A stretch of 59,916 bases of DNA, from positions 1-59,916 of the forward strand of contig NZ_RJLN01000033.1 in assembly GCF_003725545.1 (NCBI RefSeq), given 5' to 3'. Source of the DNA: Micromonospora solifontis (GTDB lineage Bacteria; Actinomycetota; Actinomycetes; Mycobacteriales; Micromonosporaceae). Shown piece by piece: positions 26,046-34,585 of the stretch. The notes below the pieces were generated by a model, which saw only the letters and a program-made list of their open reading frames with translations, searched no databases and was not told where the DNA came from. The translations under genes were made by a program, and so were the position numbers. Numbering within the stretch: the first letter of the stretch is position 1; every line of letters begins with the position of its first letter.

Positions 26046-26906
26046 GTGTTGGAACGGCTCAACCAGGCCATGGACCACCTCGAACGCCACCTCGACCAGC
26101 CGCTCGACGTCGCCGGGCTGGCGCGGATCGCCTGCGTGTCGGAGCACCACTTCCGGCGGCTCTTCTCGGCGTTGGCCGGGATGCCGCTGTCGGAGTACGT
26201 GCGCCGCCGCCGGCTGACCGTCGCCGGGGCCGAGGTGCTGTCCGGGGAGGCGTCGCTGCTGGAGGTGGCGGTCCGCTGGGGGTACGGCTCGAACGAGGCG
26301 TTCGCCCGGGCGTTCCGCGCGGTGCACGGCGTCGGCCCGCAGGAGGCCCGGCGTACGGGGGCGGCCCTGCGCGCCCAGCCCCGGATGTCCTTCCGGCTCG
26401 TCGTCGAAGGGAGCGCCAGCATGGAGTACCGGATCGTGGCGAAGGAGGCGTTCCGCCTGGCCGGGCGGAAGGCGCGGGTGCCGCTGGTCCACGAGGGGAT
26501 GAACCCGCACATCGTGGCGTTCATCAAGGGCCTGGAGCCGGAGACCGTACGCCGGATCGAGGCGCTGTCGGACCAGGAGCCGCGCGGGCTCGTCAACGTC
26601 AGTGACGACCTGGCCGGCTCCCGGGCGGAGGGCACCGAGCTGGACTACTGGCACGGGGTGGTGACCGGCGCGGACGTGCCGGCGGACCTGGACAGCCTGC
26701 CGGTGGCGGCGGGCGAGTGGGCGGTGTTCCACAGCTCGGGGCCGTTCCCGCAGGCGTTGCAGCACCTGTGGCGGGACGTGTTCACCCAGTGGTTCCCGTC
26801 CAACCCGTACGAGAGCCGGCCGGGGCCGGAGATCTCGCAGGTGCGGGTGGCCGCCGACGGGCGGACCGCCGACGCGCAGCTGTGGATCCCGGTGCGCAAG
26901 GTGTGA
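26046..26906 (+). CDS. AraC-family regulator with GyrI-like effector domain
   Basis: GTG 26046 follows GGAAGGAG; ATG 26019 is the alternative. Residues 1-110 hold two AraC helix-turn-helices (DVAGLARIACVSEHHFRRLF and VAVRWGYGSNEAFARAFRAV). The remainder (MEYRIVAKEAFRLAG, GEWAVFHSSGPFPQALQHLW, and QLWIPVRKV at the end) is a GyrI-like small-molecule-binding domain, as in SoxS/Rob-type multidrug regulators. It probably activates efflux or detoxification genes on binding a drug. Confidence 0.9.
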   Translation: MLERLNQAMDHLERHLDQPLDVAGLARIACVSEHHFRRLFSALAGMPLSEYVRRRRLTVAGAEVLSGEASLLEVAVRWGYGSNEAFARAFRAVHGVGPQEARRTGAALRAQPRMSFRLVVEGSASMEYRIVAKEAFRLAGRKARVPLVHEGMNPHIVAFIKGLEPETVRRIEALSDQEPRGLVNVSDDLAGSRAEGTELDYWHGVVTGADVPADLDSLPVAAGEWAVFHSSGPFPQALQHLWRDVFTQWFPSNPYESRPGPEISQVRVAADGRTADAQLWIPVRKV

Positions 26907-26909
26907 CGG

Positions 26910-28079
26910 TCAGGCCAGGGCGGCGGCCCGCTTGAGGCAGGCGGGCACGTCGCCCAGGTGGTACGGGCGCTCGCTCGGCTCGATGCCGGCGAGGAACATC
27001 GCGTACACGGCGGCCAGCCGCAGCGGCGCGACCGGGCGGAGCAGCTCGACGGCCCGGTGCGGGTCGCTGCCGGGCACGTCGGCCCGCCAGCGGGCGGCCC
27101 AGGCGTCCAGCAGCGGCCCGGCGGTCGGCGCGTCGAGGGTCTCGGTGAGGCGCAGGATGTCGAAGGCGGGGTGCCCGACGAACGCGTCGCCCCAGTCGAT
27201 GATCGTCGCCCGCCGGCCGTCGCCGCGCACGTTGCCGGGGTGCAGGTCGCCGTGGACCAGGGTGTCGGGCAGCCCGCAGTCGCGTACCCGGTCGAGCCGG
27301 TCGTCGAGGCCGGCGAGCAGGTCGGCCGCCACGGCCGTGTCGTGCGGGGCCAGCCGGTCGCGGATCCACCGGGACAGGGCCGGTCCACGCAGATCGGGTA
27401 CGCCGGCGGCAACCAGCCGTTCGGTGTCCGCGACGGCCCGGCGCTGCACGGTGTGGTGGGCGGCGGTGATGGCGGCCCGTTCGGCCGGGTCGGCGGCGTA
27501 GCGGTCCTCGCCGGGCACATGGTCGAGCAGGATCCGGCCGGTGTCGTCGGCGGCGAGCAGCGCCGGCACGAGGTCCGGCACGACGGTGGCGAGCCGGCGC
27601 AGCACGGCGGCCTCGTGCCGGAAGAACGCGGGCACCTGCTTGAGCCAGGCGCTGCCGTCCGGGCCGTCGAGCCGCCAGATCGCCGACAGGTTCCAGGTGC
27701 GGTGCTGGGCGACGGCGGTCACCGGGCGCCCGTGCCGGGCCAGCTCGGCGGTGGCCCAGGCGACGCTGGCGGCCGGGCCGCCGGGCTCGGCCCAGGCGGC
27801 GCGCAGCGGGTGCGGCGCGAGGTCCACCGTGACCGGTGCCAGGGGTACGGCCGGGGCGGCGGCCACCTCGGCCAGGTAGGTGAGGCTGCCGCCGGGCGGT
27901 TCGGGGCGGTCGGCGGCGAGCAGCCGCAGCACGGCCACGTCGACGCCGTACCGGTGGCGGGCCTCGTCGACGATCGCGCCGACCTGCTGCCACCAGGGCT
28001 CCGGCACGTCGTACGGGGGCAGCGCGCCGAGCGGGCGGCCGGTGGGGTCGACCAGGACGAGGGTCACGGTGCGGGACAC
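26910..28079 (-). CDS. Aminoglycoside phosphotransferase-family kinase with N-terminal extension
   Basis: GTG 28079, 389 residues. The kinase has VHGDLHPGN (catalytic loop) and TIIDWGD (metal motif), with AWLKQVPAFFRHEAAVLRRL in the N-lobe. About 130 residues precede it (VTLVLVDPTGRPLGALPPYD...), apparently a separate domain that may be Nudix-derived. The substrate is unknown; relatives phosphorylate aminoglycosides, choline or sugars. It is convergent with the AraC gene, 3 nt apart. Confidence 0.8.
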   Translation of the reverse strand: MSRTVTLVLVDPTGRPLGALPPYDVPEPWWQQVGAIVDEARHRYGVDVAVLRLLAADRPEPPGGSLTYLAEVAAAPAVPLAPVTVDLAPHPLRAAWAEPGGPAASVAWATAELARHGRPVTAVAQHRTWNLSAIWRLDGPDGSAWLKQVPAFFRHEAAVLRRLATVVPDLVPALLAADDTGRILLDHVPGEDRYAADPAERAAITAAHHTVQRRAVADTERLVAAGVPDLRGPALSRWIRDRLAPHDTAVAADLLAGLDDRLDRVRDCGLPDTLVHGDLHPGNVRGDGRRATIIDWGDAFVGHPAFDILRLTETLDAPTAGPLLDAWAARWRADVPGSDPHRAVELLRPVAPLRLAAVYAMFLAGIEPSERPYHLGDVPACLKRAAALA

Positions 28080-28135
28080 GGGCGGACCATAGTGCGGGGC
28101 GCCCGTGCGGTGCACCGGGTTTACGGGGACGGGGC

Positions 28136-28171
28136 GTGGCCGGGCGCGGTCAGGCAGCCGCGCCCGGCCAC
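28136..28171 (-). terminator. Hairpin downstream of the S1-domain gene
   Basis: GTGGCCGGGCGCGG (28136-28149) pairs perfectly with CCGCGCCCGGCCAC (28158-28171) around an 8-nt loop. It begins 5 nt after the S1 gene stop. Confidence 0.7.
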
Positions 28172-28176
28172 CTCAC

Positions 28177-28368
28177 TCACCTCAGGGCGGCGGCGAACCG
28201 CCGGCCGTCGAACTCGCGCACGTAAACGCGCACAACCGCGCCGACCTCGGCCCGCGCGCCGCGCACGAGCCCGGGCACGCCTGCCGGAGTCTCGACGAGC
28301 ACGCCGAACGGCAGAACCTTGGTCACGGTTGCGGCGACGACGTCGCCCGCTCGCATCGGGGTGGTCAT
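28177..28368 (-). CDS. Single S1-like RNA-binding domain protein
   Basis: 63 residues. MRAGDVVAATVTKVLPFGVL followed by GLVRGARAEVGAVVRVYVRE is the S1 beta-barrel pattern (GxxVxGxVxxxxxFGxxV). It probably binds RNA and may act in translation or decay. It is a one-gene unit with its own hairpin terminator. Confidence 0.75.
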   Translation of the reverse strand: MTTPMRAGDVVAATVTKVLPFGVLVETPAGVPGLVRGARAEVGAVVRVYVREFDGRRFAAALR

Positions 28369-28557
28369 GACTCACCCCCTTTCCACTTCCGGGGTGATCC
28401 CAGGGCGGGGGCGGTGCGGGTCGCGGTCCTCCTCAGGTGTCGTGCGACCGGCGCAACGCCGGGATCCACCCGGACATCACGCCGGAGACCGTAGCACCGA
28501 ATCGGACCCGACCTCCGTCGGCGCCGGGCTGTTTTCGCTCCGGACGGCCGCCGTCGG

Positions 28558-28779
28558 TCAGGCGACGTAGAGCGAGCGGCGGGTGCCCCCGTGGTCGGCG
28601 CACGGGCCGCCCGGCAGGCCGGTGCGGCTGAGCAGGTCGTCCGCGCACTGCACCACGTACCCCTTGCCGTCCCAGAAGTTCGTGGCGCAGGCGAACCAGT
28701 CGCAGACGTCCGGGGCGGGGTCGTAGACGAGGTCGCCCCCGCAGTAGTTGTAGCCGTACGGGTTGGCCGGCGCGCCGCA
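28558..28779 (-). pseudogene. Duplicate of the cysteine-rich C-terminal domain of the neighbouring gene
   Basis: The frame ending at 28558 reads CGAPANPYGYNYCGG...VCDWFACATNFWDGKG...VQCADD...CADHGGTRRS. It matches almost residue for residue the last 72 residues of the gene that ends at 28821 (CGAPVNPYGYDFCGG...). There is no start codon with a ribosome site in this frame. It is a duplicated domain remnant, or a second module read by frameshift past the upstream stop. Confidence 0.65.
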
Positions 28780-28820
28780 GCGAGGACGGCACGCTGACCG
28801 TCCCCGACTTCGGCTGAGCG

Positions 28821-29990
28821 TCAGGTCCACACCGTCCGGCGGAAGCCCCGGTGGCCGGCGCAGGAGTCGCGCTGCCCGCCGGTCAGGCTGACCGTGCCGT
28901 CGCGGCACTGCACCAGCCAGCCGCGGCCGGACCAGAACCCGGGTACGCAGTCGAACCAGTCGCACACCCCGTCGGCCGGCCGGCGGATGCGGGAGCCGCC
29001 GCAGAAGTCGTACCCGTAGGGGTTGACCGGGGCGCCGCACCGCCGCTCGCCGGCCGGCTGCGGCGGGGCCTGGCGGGACGGCGGATCCGCCGGGCCGGTG
29101 CGGCTGCGGTGCGCCTTCGGGGCGGTGGTCTGGTCGATCCGCACCACCGGGGCGAGCGGCGGGGCCGCGGGCGGGGTGGTCGCCGCCGGGGTGGCGGCGG
29201 AGGCGATCTCCGAACCGGGACGCACCGGCGGGTCGGACTCGAAGAGCATCGCCGGCACGATCAGCGCGAGGGCCGCGCCGGCCGCGATCGTCCGCCGGCC
29301 CCCGGGCACCCGCGCGGACAGCCGGGCTTGGGCGGGCGTGCGGATCGCGGGCCGGACCGGCCGGGCGGCGGTGTGCTCCTCGATCAGCTCGTCGAGCTGG
29401 GCGATCACCGCCGCCCGCTGCTCGATCGCGTCGGCGAAGGCCAGGGTGAGCTTGAACCGGAAGTCGCCGACCGCGCCGGTGGGCAGCAGCAGCCCGGAGG
29501 TGCGCCGCCGGTCCAGGACCTGGATCAGCGTCACCGGCGCGCCCGGGTCGTGGGAAAGCCCGGTCATCCGGCCGTACGCCCAGTCGCGGCGGCCCCGCCC
29601 GCCGAGCAGGACCAACCGGCGGTTGGTGAGCACGGCCAGCCCGGCGTCGGTGACCTTGACCCCGTCGGGGCGGCGCGGGCGTACCGCCGGCGGGTCGGGG
29701 TCGACGATCAGGTCGGGGGCGGGCAGCACGGCGGTGTGCCGTACCTCGACCAACTGCGCGGCGGGCAGGGTCCAGAAGACCACCTCGCCGGGGGACAGCT
29801 CCATCGGCAGTCCCGCGCCCGCGTCGGCCGTGCCGTGGAAGGACCCCGCGAGTGTACGCAGCCGGCGCAGTTCCTCGTCGCGTCGTCGCCACGCCTCGTC
29901 GGCCGCGCGGAAGGACCGCTGCCGCCGCTCGTTCTGCCGGCGCGCCCACCGGTAGCGCCATGTGGAACCCGTCGAATCAGTCTTCGTCAC
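28821..29990 (-). CDS. Membrane-anchored protein with PH-like and cysteine-rich domains
   Basis: GTG 29990 follows AAGGAGTC; 389 residues. A basic helical start (RWARRQNERRQRSF...) leads to a PH-like domain (VTDAGLAVLTNRRLVLLG), one transmembrane helix (TIAAGAALALIVPAMLF), a Pro/Ala/Thr-rich linker, and a 72-residue extracellular Cys domain with six cysteines and the CGAPVNPYGYDFCGG and VCDWFDC motifs. I do not recognise the last domain. It may bind a cell-surface or wall component. Confidence 0.7.
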   Translation of the reverse strand: MTKTDSTGSTWRYRWARRQNERRQRSFRAADEAWRRRDEELRRLRTLAGSFHGTADAGAGLPMELSPGEVVFWTLPAAQLVEVRHTAVLPAPDLIVDPDPPAVRPRRPDGVKVTDAGLAVLTNRRLVLLGGRGRRDWAYGRMTGLSHDPGAPVTLIQVLDRRRTSGLLLPTGAVGDFRFKLTLAFADAIEQRAAVIAQLDELIEEHTAARPVRPAIRTPAQARLSARVPGGRRTIAAGAALALIVPAMLFESDPPVRPGSEIASAATPAATTPPAAPPLAPVVRIDQTTAPKAHRSRTGPADPPSRQAPPQPAGERRCGAPVNPYGYDFCGGSRIRRPADGVCDWFDCVPGFWSGRGWLVQCRDGTVSLTGGQRDSCAGHRGFRRTVWT

Positions 29991-30169
29991 GCCGACTCCT
30001 TCGCCGCGCGAGCCCACCAATCGGGGTGTCATTCACATCAACTAGGAAGCAAGCTCCTCAAGATACGCGAATGTCACCAATCTGACCGATCGGCTGATTG
30101 ACCCGCACGATAGGCGGAGTCCGGCGCGTCGATTTCGGAGGTCCCCGGGTGGTGGCCACGGCCGGGGTC

Positions 30170-30808
30170 CTACCACCCGGCGCCCGCCATCCCGGGCACC
30201 GGCGTCTCCGATCGGAACGTGTGCCCGAGCTCGGGGCCGAGGCCGAAGTAGTGCCGGAAGTTGTAGATCAGCGGGCGCCACGCGGTGGGGGCGACGTGGT
30301 CCGTACCGGGCACGACGACGGCGGGATCGGCGTGTACGCGGAGCACGTGCGCCTCGACGATCAGGAAGTCGCCGCCCAGGTCGGGGTTGATCCGCGCGGC
30401 CCGCGCCTCCAGTTGAAGTGGGCACTCCGCGACCCGCTGCGGTCGTACCAGCTCGGCCGACTCCGGACGCAGCCCGGCGGCGGCGAACTTCGCCGGCTCG
30501 TACCGGAACGCGCCCCGCTTGTGCTCCGGAACGGGGTCGCGGCCGGTGAGCGGGGCGAGCCGCTCCACCGCCGGCCACTGCTCCGCGCTCGGCAGGTTGA
30601 TCACGAGGTCCGGCCGCGCGCGCAGGTTACGGGCGGTCTGCCCCTCCGAGCCGAGGCCGAGCACCACGACCTGGCCGAGCGCCCACGCCGACGACATGGG
30701 CGCGAGGTTGCTCGTCCCATCCTCATTCTCGGTGCTCAACAGCACCACCGGCGTACCGAAGTAGAGGATCTTGGGCTGGATGGTCAGGTGATCGTTCGTC
30801 GGGATCAT
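30170..30808 (-). CDS. Flavin reductase-family protein (FMN split barrel)
   Basis: ATG 30808, 212 residues. PVVLLSTENEDGTSNLAPMS and SAWALGQVVVLGLG, then TARNLRARPDLVINLPS, are typical of flavin reductase-like (DIM6/NTAB) proteins. It probably binds FMN and reduces it with NAD(P)H or acts on aromatic substrates. It is divergent from the methyltransferase gene. Confidence 0.85.
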   Translation of the reverse strand: MIPTNDHLTIQPKILYFGTPVVLLSTENEDGTSNLAPMSSAWALGQVVVLGLGSEGQTARNLRARPDLVINLPSAEQWPAVERLAPLTGRDPVPEHKRGAFRYEPAKFAAAGLRPESAELVRPQRVAECPLQLEARAARINPDLGGDFLIVEAHVLRVHADPAVVVPGTDHVAPTAWRPLIYNFRHYFGLGPELGHTFRSETPVPGMAGAGW

Positions 30809-30905
30809 GCCGGGACGGTACGGGCGGGACCGTTCGGCGCCCGGCGAACCGTCTCCGGGCCGAGCCGCCGCGGGCCTCCGTCCCATTGCCGGATCATGGT
30901 TCTAT

Positions 30906-31730
30906 GTGGACGTGCGCAACGACGTCGGACTGACCGCCTACCTGGTGAACGAATCACGAGCGCGACGGGAGGATCTCGCGGCCGATCCGCTGGCCCGGGA
31001 GTGGATCTCCGACGAGGACCGCGGCGCGGTCCGGGACCTGTGGGACGAGTTCGCCGGATCGGTGTACCCCCACGACGACCTCGTCGTGTCACTGCGTGGC
31101 CGGGTCATCCTGGACACCCTGACCCGGGCCTTGCAGCAGCGCGGCGACACGGTGCTGGTGGTGTGCGGCGCCGGCTTCTCCTCGTACCCGTGGCTGCTGC
31201 CGTTCGCCGCGGCGATGGAGGTCGACCTGCCCGACATCGTGGCGGCCAAGCGGCGACGGGCAGCCGAGCTGCGGGCGGCCGGGATACTCGATCAACGGGA
31301 GGTCGAGCACGTCGCGGCGGATCTCAACGACGCGGCGGAACGTCACCGGCTCCTGGACCGGATCCGGCGGTTCGCCGTCGGACGGCCCATCGCGTACGTG
31401 GCCGAGGGGCTGGTCTTCTACCTTCCCGACGAGCACGCCCGGGCGGTCGTCGGCCTGGGGGCCGCGGCGCAGCCGCAGACCGTGACGATGGTCAGCTACT
31501 GGCCGCTCGCCGCGGCGGACCATCCGGTGCTGGCCGCGCAACGACGGTGGTTCCGGAAGCGGTCGGTGCCCGAGGACGCCAGCTACCTGACCACGGACGA
31601 TCTCGCGGCGGCCGTCGGCGCCCCGGTGCGGAACCACAGCACCGAGGACCTTCAGCGCCGGTACCTCGGTGAGGTTGTCGTACCGGAGACCGGGCTGATC
31701 CCGGAGCACATGGCGGTGGCCGGGATATGA
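30906..31730 (+). CDS. SAM-dependent methyltransferase (leucine carboxyl methyltransferase-like)
   Basis: GTG 30906 is chosen (next GTG 30912); no good ribosome site is visible. TVLVVCGAGFSSYPWLLPF is motif I, MEVDLPDIVAAKRRRAAEL motif II, and PIAYVAEGLVFYLP a late core strand. The order fits the PPM1/LCM family found in actinobacterial secondary metabolism. Substrate unknown. Its stop overlaps the next ATG (ATGA), so the two are coupled. Confidence 0.78.
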   Translation: MDVRNDVGLTAYLVNESRARREDLAADPLAREWISDEDRGAVRDLWDEFAGSVYPHDDLVVSLRGRVILDTLTRALQQRGDTVLVVCGAGFSSYPWLLPFAAAMEVDLPDIVAAKRRRAAELRAAGILDQREVEHVAADLNDAAERHRLLDRIRRFAVGRPIAYVAEGLVFYLPDEHARAVVGLGAAAQPQTVTMVSYWPLAAADHPVLAAQRRWFRKRSVPEDASYLTTDDLAAAVGAPVRNHSTEDLQRRYLGEVVVPETGLIPEHMAVAGI

Positions 31731-32902
31731 GCGACGTACTGCACGTCCAGACCAGGGCCTATCCCCTGCACTACGCCTCGGTCGACCGCACCGTGGGCAC
31801 GGTGGTGGTGCCGGGACATGGCGAGATCCACCCCGTCCCGGGAATGCTCGGTTCGGTGGCGTACAACGCCGAGGAGACCGTCGACGTCGATTTCACGGAC
31901 CTCGCCCGGGCCGCGGTCAGCCTGCCCGACGTCACGATCGTCGGCTGCCGGATCCGGATCCTCGCCGCCGGCGCCATCCTCGTGACGTACGCCCTGCGAC
32001 ACCCGACGGACCTTCGCAAGCTCGACGTGCACGCCCTGGTCGCGCTGGACGCGACGATCAACCGCAAGCTCCGGGAGGCCGACCGGGCCCTGCTGCGGGA
32101 CGTACTGGCCGCCGCGCAGCGGTCCGGACTCCTCCGGCAGGTGATGGTGCCGCCGGGCGGCGCCGCCGCCGCCGATTGGACGGAGGTCGACCCCCGCGCC
32201 GTCCGGTACAACTGCCACTTCATCGCCCGGGATCCCGCCTGGGAGCCGGACGGGCGGGTGCCGGGCCTGGTGCTGGGCCCCCACTGCCAGATCCTGTTGC
32301 CCTACACCTACGCCTGGGACGGTGATCCGTCGCCGGACACCATCGACGACATCCTGACCATGCTGGAACCGGCCGACATCGCCGTCGCTCAGCAGTCGGT
32401 GCTGGTCGGCGCGAGCGTCGGCGGGCTCCGGATCCTGACCGAACTGGCCCGGGCGGCCCCGGGCCGGCTCGAAGGGCCGGAGTTCCGCCGGTTCCTCGAC
32501 GGCGTCTGGGCCGACTACCACCATCTCGACGCCTACCGGGTGGAGTCGGGCCAGGCGCACCGGGCCACCTACCTCGCGGCCCGCGAGACGATCGGCCTGG
32601 ACGGTACCCACGAGCGCGCGGAGAAGCTGCTCAGCCACGTGAACGCCTCACTGCTCGCCGAGGCCTCGCTGCGCAGCGAACGGTTGGACCGGCGGCTCAA
32701 CCGGGTCGCCGCCGCGCTGACCGTGGTCGCGTCCGCGTCGTTCCTGCTCGACATCGCGGCCTTCCTGTTGCCGCAGGTGAGCGGGCAGATGAAGGTGACG
32801 ATCGTCTCCGGGGTGACCCTCCTGGCCGCCGGTCTGCTGAGCGCGACCATCTCCTGGTCCGGGGACCGGAACGCTGAGCGGGGCCCGGCTCTGCCACGCT
32901 GA
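31727..32902 (+). CDS. Unknown protein with two C-terminal transmembrane helices
   Basis: 391 residues; no family recognised. The first 330 residues look soluble, with LVLGPHCQILLPYTYAWDG and a helical segment before the membrane part. Then come two helices: VAAALTVVASASFLLDIAAF and VTIVSGVTLLAAGLLSATI, with a short basic tail. A soluble sensor plus a two-helix hairpin is also seen in some membrane effectors and in RMD1-like proteins, but I see no diagnostic motif. It is coupled to the methyltransferase. Confidence 0.7.
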   Translation: MSDVLHVQTRAYPLHYASVDRTVGTVVVPGHGEIHPVPGMLGSVAYNAEETVDVDFTDLARAAVSLPDVTIVGCRIRILAAGAILVTYALRHPTDLRKLDVHALVALDATINRKLREADRALLRDVLAAAQRSGLLRQVMVPPGGAAAADWTEVDPRAVRYNCHFIARDPAWEPDGRVPGLVLGPHCQILLPYTYAWDGDPSPDTIDDILTMLEPADIAVAQQSVLVGASVGGLRILTELARAAPGRLEGPEFRRFLDGVWADYHHLDAYRVESGQAHRATYLAARETIGLDGTHERAEKLLSHVNASLLAEASLRSERLDRRLNRVAAALTVVASASFLLDIAAFLLPQVSGQMKVTIVSGVTLLAAGLLSATISWSGDRNAERGPALPR

Positions 32903-33027
32903 GCAGCACCCACTGTCGCTTCACCGTGCAGGGGTGACCCACCGTCGGTAACGTCGGCCGCAAGGGCGATCACGTCCGGTCCGCACGCCGTCGCGGGGCG
33001 CCGCGGTCCGCACGAGGAGGTGAGCCG

Positions 33028-34569
33028 GTGGGTGGGACGGCCGTCGTGGTGGGCGTGGACATCGGCACCACCAGCACCAAGGCGGTCGCGTACGACACCG
33101 GCGGGCGGCAGCTCGCCGTCCACTCGATCGGCTACCCCCTGGACGAGCCGCACCCCGGCTACGCCGAGCAGGATCCCCAGCTGATCCTCGACGCGGTGGT
33201 CGGCTGTATCCGGGCGGTCGTCGCGGAACTCCACGAACCGGTCGCCGGCCTGTCCTTCAGCACCGCCATGCACAGCCTGATCGGGCTGGACGCCGACGGC
33301 AAACCGCTCACCCCGTCGGTGACCTGGGCCGACTCCCGGGCCAGCGCCCAGGCCGAGCGGCTGCGCGCCGCACCGTCCGGGCTGGCCCTGCACCGGCGCA
33401 CCGGCACGCCGGTGCACCCGATGGCCCCGCTGCCCAAGCTGGTCTGGTACGCCGAGCAGGAGCCCAAGCTGCACGAACGCGTCGCGCACTGGGTGAGCAT
33501 CAAGGACTTCGTGCTGCTGCGGCTGGCCGAGGCGCTGGTCACCGACCATTCGGTCGCCTCGGCCACCGGGCTGATGGACATCCACCGGCTCGCCTGGGAC
33601 GCCGAGGCGCTGGGCATCGCCGGCATCACCGAGGAGCAGCTGCCGCAGCTCGTGCCGACCACGCACGTGCTGCCCGGGCTGACCGCCGAGGCGGCCCGCG
33701 CCACCGGCCTGCCCGCCGACACCCCGCTCGTCGTCGGCGCGGGCGACGGCCCGCTGGCGAACCTGGGGCTCGGCGCGGTGCACCCGGGCGAGGTGGCCTG
33801 CTCCGTCGGCACCAGCGGGGCGATGCGGGTGATGGTGGAACGCCCCGGCGTCGACCCCCTCGGCGGCGTCTTCTGCTACGCCCTCACCGAGCACCGCTGG
33901 GTGGTCGGCGGGGCGATCAACAACGGCGGCATCGTGCTCCAGTGGGCCGGCGAGGCGCTCACCCCGGAACTCGGCGAGCACGCCGAGGAGGAGCTGCTCG
34001 ACATGGCCGCCCGCGCGCCCGTCGGCTCCGGCGGGCTGATCATGCTGCCGTACCTGCTCAGCGAGCGCGCCCCACACTGGAGCGCGCTGCCGCGCGGCGC
34101 GTACGTGGGGTTGACCCACGGCCACCGGCGGGAGCACCTGGTCCGGGCCGCGCTGGAGGGCGTCTGCCAGCAGCTCGCCCTGGTCCTCGCCTCGGTCAAG
34201 GCCGCCGGCAACGAGGTACGCGAGATCCGGGCCAGCGGCGGTTTCGCCCGCAGCCCGCTGTGGCGGCAGATCCTCGCCGACGCGCTCGGCATGCCGGTGC
34301 GCTTCCCCGCCGGCCACGAGGGTTCCAGCTTCGGGGCGGCGCTGCTGGGCATGCAGGCGCTCGGCCTGATCGAGTCGATCGACGTCGCCGCCGACCTGGT
34401 GAAGATCGACGAGACGGTACGCCCCGACCCGGCCGCCGCCGCCACCTACGCGGCCCTGCTGCCGCTCTTCTCCGAGCTGTACGACGCCCTCGTGCCGACG
34501 TTCGCGTCGCTGCGGCGGCTGGCGCCCAGCCTGCCGCCGGAGCCACCACCCACCGCTCCTCCTCAGTGA
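33028..34569 (+). CDS. gntK: Gluconokinase (FGGY family)
   Basis: 513 residues. VVVGVDIGTTSTKAVAYD is the ATP-binding phosphate-1 motif; STAMHSLIGLD, VTWADSRA and SVGTSGAMRVM, then AGDGPLANLG, follow the gluconate-type FGGY kinases. It converts gluconate to 6-phosphogluconate for the pentose phosphate pathway. The GTG is preceded by GAGGAGGTGAG. The adjacent GntP permease, 16 nt later, supports the substrate. The 125 bases upstream should hold the promoter; the usual GntR repressor is not in the window. The symbol follows the function; other FGGY kinases (xylulose) are less likely given GntP. Confidence 0.88.
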   Translation: MGGTAVVVGVDIGTTSTKAVAYDTGGRQLAVHSIGYPLDEPHPGYAEQDPQLILDAVVGCIRAVVAELHEPVAGLSFSTAMHSLIGLDADGKPLTPSVTWADSRASAQAERLRAAPSGLALHRRTGTPVHPMAPLPKLVWYAEQEPKLHERVAHWVSIKDFVLLRLAEALVTDHSVASATGLMDIHRLAWDAEALGIAGITEEQLPQLVPTTHVLPGLTAEAARATGLPADTPLVVGAGDGPLANLGLGAVHPGEVACSVGTSGAMRVMVERPGVDPLGGVFCYALTEHRWVVGGAINNGGIVLQWAGEALTPELGEHAEEELLDMAARAPVGSGGLIMLPYLLSERAPHWSALPRGAYVGLTHGHRREHLVRAALEGVCQQLALVLASVKAAGNEVREIRASGGFARSPLWRQILADALGMPVRFPAGHEGSSFGAALLGMQALGLIESIDVAADLVKIDETVRPDPAAAATYAALLPLFSELYDALVPTFASLRRLAPSLPPEPPPTAPPQ

Positions 34570-34585
34570 CACTGACCGAAAGGCC

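Noticed and set aside
28560..29961. A single 467-codon frame spanning both Cys-domain copies
   Set aside because: Its upstream part is an out-of-frame shadow of the 28821-29990 gene; only the last 73 codons are protein-like.
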